Assembly: GCF_000455345.1 (NCBI RefSeq)
Contig: NZ_HG315691.1
Span: forward strand, 1 to 64,000
Length of the DNA: 64,000 nt
Direction: 5' to 3'
Source of the DNA: Halopiger goleimassiliensis
GTDB taxonomy: Archaea > Halobacteriota > Halobacteria > Halobacteriales > Natrialbaceae
The position numbers and the translations under genes were made by a program. The notes beneath the pieces are model-generated. The model saw only the letters and a list, made by a program, of their open reading frames with translations, ran no database searches and was not told the origin of the DNA. Below, one piece after another: positions 59,857 through 64,000 of the stretch (the stretch's first letter is position 1; every line of letters begins with the position of its first letter).

Positions 59857-60321
59857 ATGTCACTACCGATCGACCCAGCAACGATCGATCCCGAAGCGTT
59901 CGGCGAGAAGCAGGCCGTCCTCGAGATGGACCACGAGGACGCGATCGAACACGTCCGCGAGGTCTGTCTCGAGGTGGGCTTCGGCATTCCCGTCGAGTTC
60001 TCCCCCTCGGAACTGTTGAACGAGAAGGTCGACGCAGACCGTGATCCCTACTACGTGCTGGGTGCCTGCAACCCCGAGATCGCGGATCGGGCGCTGGACG
60101 AGACGTTGCGGATCGGCGGCCTCTTCCCGTGCAATATGATCGTCTGGCAGGAAGAACCGGGTCGCCAGCGCGTCTATCACGTTTCGATCATGAAAATCGC
60201 CCGTCTGCTCGGGATAGCGCCGGACAACGACGCGTGGGCCGACATCGTCGATACGACGGGTGATCTCACCGAGGAGGCCTTCGAACGGTTCGATTCGGTC
60301 GAGACCGAGGTGACCGACTGA
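59857..60321 (+). CDS. DUF302 family protein
   Basis: The 154-aa protein has the DUF302 fold: HEDAIEHVREVCLEVGFGIP near residues 26-45, LLNEKVDADRDPYYVLGACN near 55-74 and GGLFPCNMIVWQEEP near 88-102, whose single cysteine and the NP pair are typical. The C-terminal 45 residues are an extra helical part. DUF302 proteins are small and of unknown biochemical role, possibly linked to stress or sulfur metabolism. ATG 59857 is preferred over GTG-like upstream codons. Confidence 0.82.
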   Translation: MSLPIDPATIDPEAFGEKQAVLEMDHEDAIEHVREVCLEVGFGIPVEFSPSELLNEKVDADRDPYYVLGACNPEIADRALDETLRIGGLFPCNMIVWQEEPGRQRVYHVSIMKIARLLGIAPDNDAWADIVDTTGDLTEEAFERFDSVETEVTD

Positions 60322-60442
60322 GCGGAATCGACCGCACTCGCCGCCGTGTGAGACGGGTTGCTCGAGGCTGATCCACGTCGCGTCCTCCCCATCCTCCCGA
60401 TTCGCCGCTATCAGTTTCCGGATCACGTCCTGGTGGTTCGAC

Positions 60443-60461
60443 GGAATCGTCTGACGATTCC
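60443..60461. promoter_or_regulatory. 8-bp inverted repeat upstream of AI-2E transporter
   Basis: GGAATCGT-ctg-ACGATTCC is a perfect hairpin 59 bases before ATG 60520. It could be a terminator for the DUF302 gene or an operator. The 198-base gap holds no gene. Confidence 0.4.
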
Positions 60462-60519
60462 TTCTCACGAACATTCATAGAACGAAACAACTTAATCGGT
60501 TGCCGAATCAACACGAGGT

Positions 60520-61611
60520 ATGGATCCCCGGACTGGATTCTTCGCCCTCCTGCTTCTCGTCCTCGCCGGGATCGCGACCCTCATCGTCGCACCCCTCCTC
60601 CAGTACATCCTGGCGGCAGGGCTCCTCGCGTTCATCCTGTATCCGGCTCACAGACGACTCGAGCCGACGTTCGGCGCTCGGCCGACGGCCTTCGGGCTGA
60701 CCGTCGTCGCCGTCCTCGGCGTCGTCGTCCCGTTGCTGTTGGTCTCGGTGATCGTCCTCCAGACCGCCTTCACGATGGTCGGCAGCATCGACGCCGGACA
60801 GCTACTCGAGACCGTCCGCGGAATCGCCCGGGAGGACATCGGACTCGAGGAGAGTCAGGTCGCCTCGCTCGAGGCCACGGTCGTCTCCGAGGCGGAATCG
60901 TCGCTTTCGGGAGCGTTGGACATCGCTATCGAGGAAGCCGTCGGACTGGTCGGGACGAGCATCGAGACGGGACTCGGACTGCTAGTGTTCGTCTTCCTGC
61001 TGTACTACATGCTGGCCGACGGCGACCACCTCGTCGACTGGCTCCGCGACGTCGTCCCGCTCGAGAACCACGTGCGCGACGAACTGTTCGAGGAAGTATC
61101 CGTCGTCACCTGGGCGGTCATCAAGAGCCACGTGTTCGTCGCGATCATCGAAGGCGTGATGGGTGGTCTGGGCTTCTACGTCCTCGGCGTACCGAACGTC
61201 GTCTTCTGGACCATCGTCATGATCGGCGTCGCGTTCCTCCCGGTCATCGGGGTCTGGCTCGTCTGGGGCCCCGCAGTCGTGTGGCTCGTGATGATCGACA
61301 ACGTCCTGGGGGGCGTCGCTCTCGCCGTCTACGGGCTGACCGTCCTCTCGGCGATCGACAACTACCTCAGAGCCTACTTCGTGGACCGCGGATCGGGACT
61401 GCATCCGGCGGTCGTCATCGTCGGCGTCATCGGCGGCATCTACGTCCTCGGCATCATGGGGCTGTTCCTCGGCCCGGTCGTCCTCGCGGTCTTCAAGGCC
61501 GGCGTGAACGTCTTCAGCGAGCACAACCTGACGTTCGAGGCCCGCGAGTCAGTGTCACTTCGATCGGAGTCGATCGACGACGGTGAGTTACGGGCCGAGC
61601 CAACCGAGTGA
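60520..61611 (+). CDS. AI-2E family transporter
   Basis: The 363-aa membrane protein has the PerM/AI-2E exporter layout: N-terminal helices (FFALLLLVLAGIATLIVAPL, LLAFILYPAHRRLEPTFGA), a hydrophilic domain of about 80 residues, and a C-terminal set of helices with GPAVVWLVMIDNVLGGVAL, DNYLRAYFVDRGSGLHPAVV and GIMGLFLGPVVLAVFKAGVN, which match the family core near residues 250-330. Haloarchaea do not make AI-2, so it probably exports another small molecule or ion. Ends 17 bases before the converging NhaC gene. Confidence 0.88.
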   Translation: MDPRTGFFALLLLVLAGIATLIVAPLLQYILAAGLLAFILYPAHRRLEPTFGARPTAFGLTVVAVLGVVVPLLLVSVIVLQTAFTMVGSIDAGQLLETVRGIAREDIGLEESQVASLEATVVSEAESSLSGALDIAIEEAVGLVGTSIETGLGLLVFVFLLYYMLADGDHLVDWLRDVVPLENHVRDELFEEVSVVTWAVIKSHVFVAIIEGVMGGLGFYVLGVPNVVFWTIVMIGVAFLPVIGVWLVWGPAVVWLVMIDNVLGGVALAVYGLTVLSAIDNYLRAYFVDRGSGLHPAVVIVGVIGGIYVLGIMGLFLGPVVLAVFKAGVNVFSEHNLTFEARESVSLRSESIDDGELRAEPTE

Positions 61612-61628
61612 GACACCGCTCGAGGCCC

Positions 61629-63065
61629 TTAGTCGGCCGGCTGGCTCCGTTCCGTGCGTCGGGTCGTCGGCACGCCCCACCCCGAGAGCGCCATCGCGAA
61701 CAGGACCAGCGGTGAGAGGATGCCGAACAGGTAGTACGGTGCGTACGAGAGCGTCGGGACTTCAGTCACGGTCGTCATGAAGACGCCGCCGGCGTGCCAC
61801 GGAATGAGGGCACCGGTCGGGGTGCCTGCCGCCTCGACCGCCCTCGAGAGTTCGTCGCTGTCGAGCGAGAACTCTTCGTAGAGGTTTCGCAGGGTCATCC
61901 CGGGCAGGACGATGCTCATGTACTGCTGGGCGGTCAAGACGTTGATCGCCATCGCGGAGAGCCCCGTACCGGCGATCAGACTTCCGGAGCTACGGACGCC
62001 CTGCGACAGGCGGTGGGCGAGCACCGCAAGGACCCCGGTCTTCTCGAGCAACCCGCCGAGGGCCAGCGCGGTGACGACGACCGTGATCGTCCAGGCGGAA
62101 CCGGTGAGACCACCCGTCTCGAGGAGTTTGTCCACCAGGTCGGAGCCGGTCACGGGTTCGGTCCCCTCGAGGAAGACCTCCCAGGCGGGGACGAAGCCCG
62201 CACCCTGCAGGAGGATCGACGTGAGGACGCCAGCGAAGGTGCCGGCGACGAGCGTCGACAACGCGGGTACTCCCCAGAGCGCCAGACCGAACGTGATCAC
62301 GAGCGGCAAGAAGACGAGCGGCGAGACGTTGTACGTCCCGGCGAGGGCGGTCTGGATCTCCGTGACCTGCCCGCTCGGCACCGTCCCGCTCGCCTGGAGG
62401 CCGAGCACGGCGAAGATCGCGACCGAGAGGCCGAACGCGATCGCGGTACCGGTTCGCATCCGACGGATGTGATCGTACAGCGGCGTGTTGGTCACGCCCG
62501 CCGCGAGGTTCGTCGTGTCCGAGAGCGGCGACTGCTTGTCCCCCGCGTACGCGCCGGAGATCACTGCTCCGACCGTCATCGGGGCCGAGACGTCCAGGCC
62601 TGTACCGATTCCGACGAACGCAACCCCGAGCGTCCCGACCGTCGTCCACGAGGACCCGATGGCGAAGGCCACCACCGCCGCGAGGATGGCCGCGACGGGC
62701 AGAAACACCGTTGGCGTCAGCAACTCGAGGCCGTAGTACATCATCGCCGGAATCGTGCCGGCGTCGACCCAGGTCGCGATCAGCGCGTAGATAGTGAAGA
62801 TGATCAGGATCGCCTGCAGCCCCATCAGCAACGCGTTGGCGATTCCGTCGTAGAGGTCCGACCACGAGTAGCCCAGGTAGGTACCGAACGCGCCGGTGAA
62901 GACGATACTCCAGAGCAGCGGGACGTGGGGATCGAGTCCCAGCACCGCCGAGCCGATCCCGAGAAATCCGACGACCGCGAGCACTGGAACGAGCGCCTGT
63001 CCGACGGTCGGACGACGCGCTGGATCCAACTCGTCGATCGTCGTCGGGGTGAAATCGAACGACAT
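61629..63065 (-). CDS. Na+/H+ antiporter NhaC family
   Basis: The 478-aa membrane protein has about twelve helices and NhaC marks: AFAIGSSWTTVGTLGVAFVG near residues 135-154, VISGAYAGDKQSPLSDTTNL near 170-190 (the conserved Asp region), NTPLYDHIRRM, then NVLTAQQYMSIVLPGMTLRN near 385-405 and GALIPWHAGGVFM near 430. It expels Na+ in exchange for protons, essential for a salt-loving cell. Start at 63065 has a CTTTTATT box 27 bases upstream. Confidence 0.92.
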   Translation of the reverse strand: MSFDFTPTTIDELDPARRPTVGQALVPVLAVVGFLGIGSAVLGLDPHVPLLWSIVFTGAFGTYLGYSWSDLYDGIANALLMGLQAILIIFTIYALIATWVDAGTIPAMMYYGLELLTPTVFLPVAAILAAVVAFAIGSSWTTVGTLGVAFVGIGTGLDVSAPMTVGAVISGAYAGDKQSPLSDTTNLAAGVTNTPLYDHIRRMRTGTAIAFGLSVAIFAVLGLQASGTVPSGQVTEIQTALAGTYNVSPLVFLPLVITFGLALWGVPALSTLVAGTFAGVLTSILLQGAGFVPAWEVFLEGTEPVTGSDLVDKLLETGGLTGSAWTITVVVTALALGGLLEKTGVLAVLAHRLSQGVRSSGSLIAGTGLSAMAINVLTAQQYMSIVLPGMTLRNLYEEFSLDSDELSRAVEAAGTPTGALIPWHAGGVFMTTVTEVPTLSYAPYYLFGILSPLVLFAMALSGWGVPTTRRTERSQPAD

Positions 63066-63087
63066 CAGCCACGTTATGCGCCAAGGG

Positions 63088-63095
63088 AATAAAAG
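63088..63095 (-). promoter_or_regulatory. TATA box for the NhaC gene
   Basis: On the minus strand CTTTTATT, centred 27 bases before ATG 63065, the usual leaderless distance. This confirms the chosen start over ATG 63101. Confidence 0.6.
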
Positions 63096-63265
63096 AGGCA
63101 CGATGTATTATCAGGGCGTATGCAGGCTGGTATCAGCAGTCATTGCTCAACGAACTGAATTGCAATCGGTAGGCTCGAGGCAACCGTTCCTCCCAACGGC
63201 GGCTGCCCTTCGAGACGGACGTGACGCTGCGTCTCAGCAAACAATCGGGGGTCTCTGTACGCGAA

Positions 63266-63472
63266 CTACTCCGTTTCGGCGTCGGTTTCGCCCGACGCGT
63301 CGGCATCGTCGACCGCTTCGGCCTCGAGTTCCTCGAGGTAGCGTTCGCCGTCGTAGCGAACGTAGCCGGTGTAGAGCATGATGCCGCCGAACAGGATCGC
63401 TGGAACCCCGATCAGCAGGAAGAGCGCAGCGAGGAGGGTAAACGCGTCCGGCGGAAGTGAGGCCACGGGCAT
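63266..63472 (-). CDS. Small single-helix membrane protein (68 aa)
   Basis: A 68-aa protein with one membrane helix (TLLAALFLLIGVPAILFGGI, residues 12-31), a short YTGYVRYDGERYLEEL segment and an acidic tail rich in Ala/Asp/Glu. Likely membrane-anchored with a cytoplasmic or external acidic tail. The start at 63472 is favoured because upstream residues look non-coding. No known function. Confidence 0.6.
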   Translation of the reverse strand: MPVASLPPDAFTLLAALFLLIGVPAILFGGIMLYTGYVRYDGERYLEELEAEAVDDADASGETDAETE

Positions 63473-63631
63473 CGGTCGACCCGAGGGTCCGAGCGGTGAA
63501 AGGGTTTCTGCCTCCGGTCGTCGCCGGTAGCGGGACGCGAATCTGTCCGTAGCGGTGGACACAGGGCAATTCCGGGCGGATGGGGACGGATCGGATACTT
63601 CTATGCGCGTTGCCTGTGTCGTCGGTAGCAA

Positions 63632-63898
63632 ATGGAGCGATCGAAGGCGAAAGCACGCGCCGAGGAGTACCTCGAACGGGAAACAGCCGCATTCGTCCGA
63701 GACCTCGAGTTCGCCGAATCGTTCGACGTTCACGGCGAGCGATCGTACGTCTTCACTGCGCGGACGTCTGCGGGCGACCGGACGGAGTGGTGGGTCGTCG
63801 CTGGCGGCCTCCCGACCGGCCACTACCCGAGAGCCGAGTTCGACGATCCGACCGGCGTCTTCGCCTACCATATGGGGGCGACGGCCGGGGATCGGTAG
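63632..63898 (+). CDS. Small protein of unknown function (88 aa)
   Basis: An 88-aa protein: SKAKARAEEYLERETAAFVR (helical, residues 4-23), SFDVHGERSYVFTARTS and TEWWVVAGGLPTGHYPRAEF with a YHMGATAGDR end. The alternation of strands suggests a small alpha/beta fold. It resembles short conserved haloarchaeal proteins but I cannot name a family. Codon pattern supports coding. Confidence 0.6.
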   Translation: MERSKAKARAEEYLERETAAFVRDLEFAESFDVHGERSYVFTARTSAGDRTEWWVVAGGLPTGHYPRAEFDDPTGVFAYHMGATAGDR

Positions 63899-63935
63899 CG
63901 GCAGATCGCCGATCACAGCCGGTCTCGAGACGGCC

Positions 63936-64000
63936 TCACGATCGAGAGAACGCGTCGAGGTTCGACTGGACGGCAGCGGCGAGTTCGGACTTGCGCTGGA
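63936..64000 (-). CDS. 3' end of a minus-strand gene (partial)
   Basis: The last 65 bases encode, on the minus strand, the C-terminal end QRKSELAAAVQSNLDAFSRS followed by TGA at 63936-63938. Codons are haloarchaeal. The rest of the gene lies beyond the window, so product is unknown. Confidence 0.5.
   Translation of the reverse strand, partial: QRKSELAAAVQSNLDAFSRS

Overview
The window is a gene-dense, high-GC stretch of a halophilic archaeon (class Halobacteria). The evidence is the archaeal 5S/23S rRNA sequence, very acidic proteins, the TATA-like boxes about 26-30 bases upstream of many start codons (leaderless transcription), the intron in tRNA-Met(CAT), twin-arginine signal peptides, and many families known only from haloarchaea (HalOD1, DUF7344-type winged helix, DUF5789, DUF5830, DUF7115, flagella cluster protein, small zinc-finger proteins). 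The content resembles the Natrialbales, but I cannot fix the genus.

Layout. 1-0.4 kb: the 3' end of a 23S rRNA gene, then 5S rRNA and a hairpin. 0.7-9.9 kb: a winged-helix regulator, manganese catalase, a small Tat-exported protein, a geranylgeranyl-reductase-type flavoprotein, a 2-hydroxyacid dehydrogenase, a universal stress protein, a second winged-helix regulator, asd, rps17e, and an overlapping DUF447/CitG-like pair. 10-19.6 kb: mutY, a 919-aa exported repeat protein, membrane proteins, an orphan amino-methyltransferase, gamma-glutamyltransferase and two convergent single-domain HalOD1 genes. 19.7-20.3 kb: tandem 155-bp units, each carrying the 3' end of the adjacent intron-containing tRNA-Met. 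20.4-28.5 kb: DUF7115, DUF5830, a TVP38-like membrane protein, a 57-aa zinc finger, and a B12-dependent ribonucleotide reductase interrupted by a homing-endonuclease intein exactly at the catalytic cysteine. 28.9-33.6 kb: the trpD-trpF-trpE-trpG operon with an inverted repeat around its promoter, then tRNA-Val(GAC) with a downstream inverted repeat and a tRNA-like fragment. 33.6-47.1 kb: polysaccharide deacetylase-like protein, asparaginase, DnaJ, AhpD-like protein, DJ-1/PfpI, an acyl-CoA-synthetase remnant, 2-oxoacid dehydrogenase E1 alpha/beta, a Na+/Ca2+ exchanger, redox and ferritin-like proteins, and an aminotransferase. 47.2-51.4 kb: a membrane-tethered two-domain AAA ATPase diverging from cheY-cheC and a flagella cluster gene. 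51.4-64 kb: aldo-keto reductase, esterase, double glyoxalase-fold protein, CinA C-terminal domain, several membrane proteins, a surface-anchored PQQ-type propeller, DUF302, an AI-2E-family transporter, NhaC antiporter and small proteins.

How it works together: most of the window is core housekeeping (translation, deoxynucleotide synthesis, tryptophan and aspartate-family synthesis, DNA repair, chaperone) mixed with haloarchaeal regulators and surface proteins. There is no CRISPR array, transposase or prophage. The mobile signals are the intein and the short tRNA-3'-end-duplicating units at tRNA-Met, with a weaker parallel at tRNA-Val; these are the most unusual items here.
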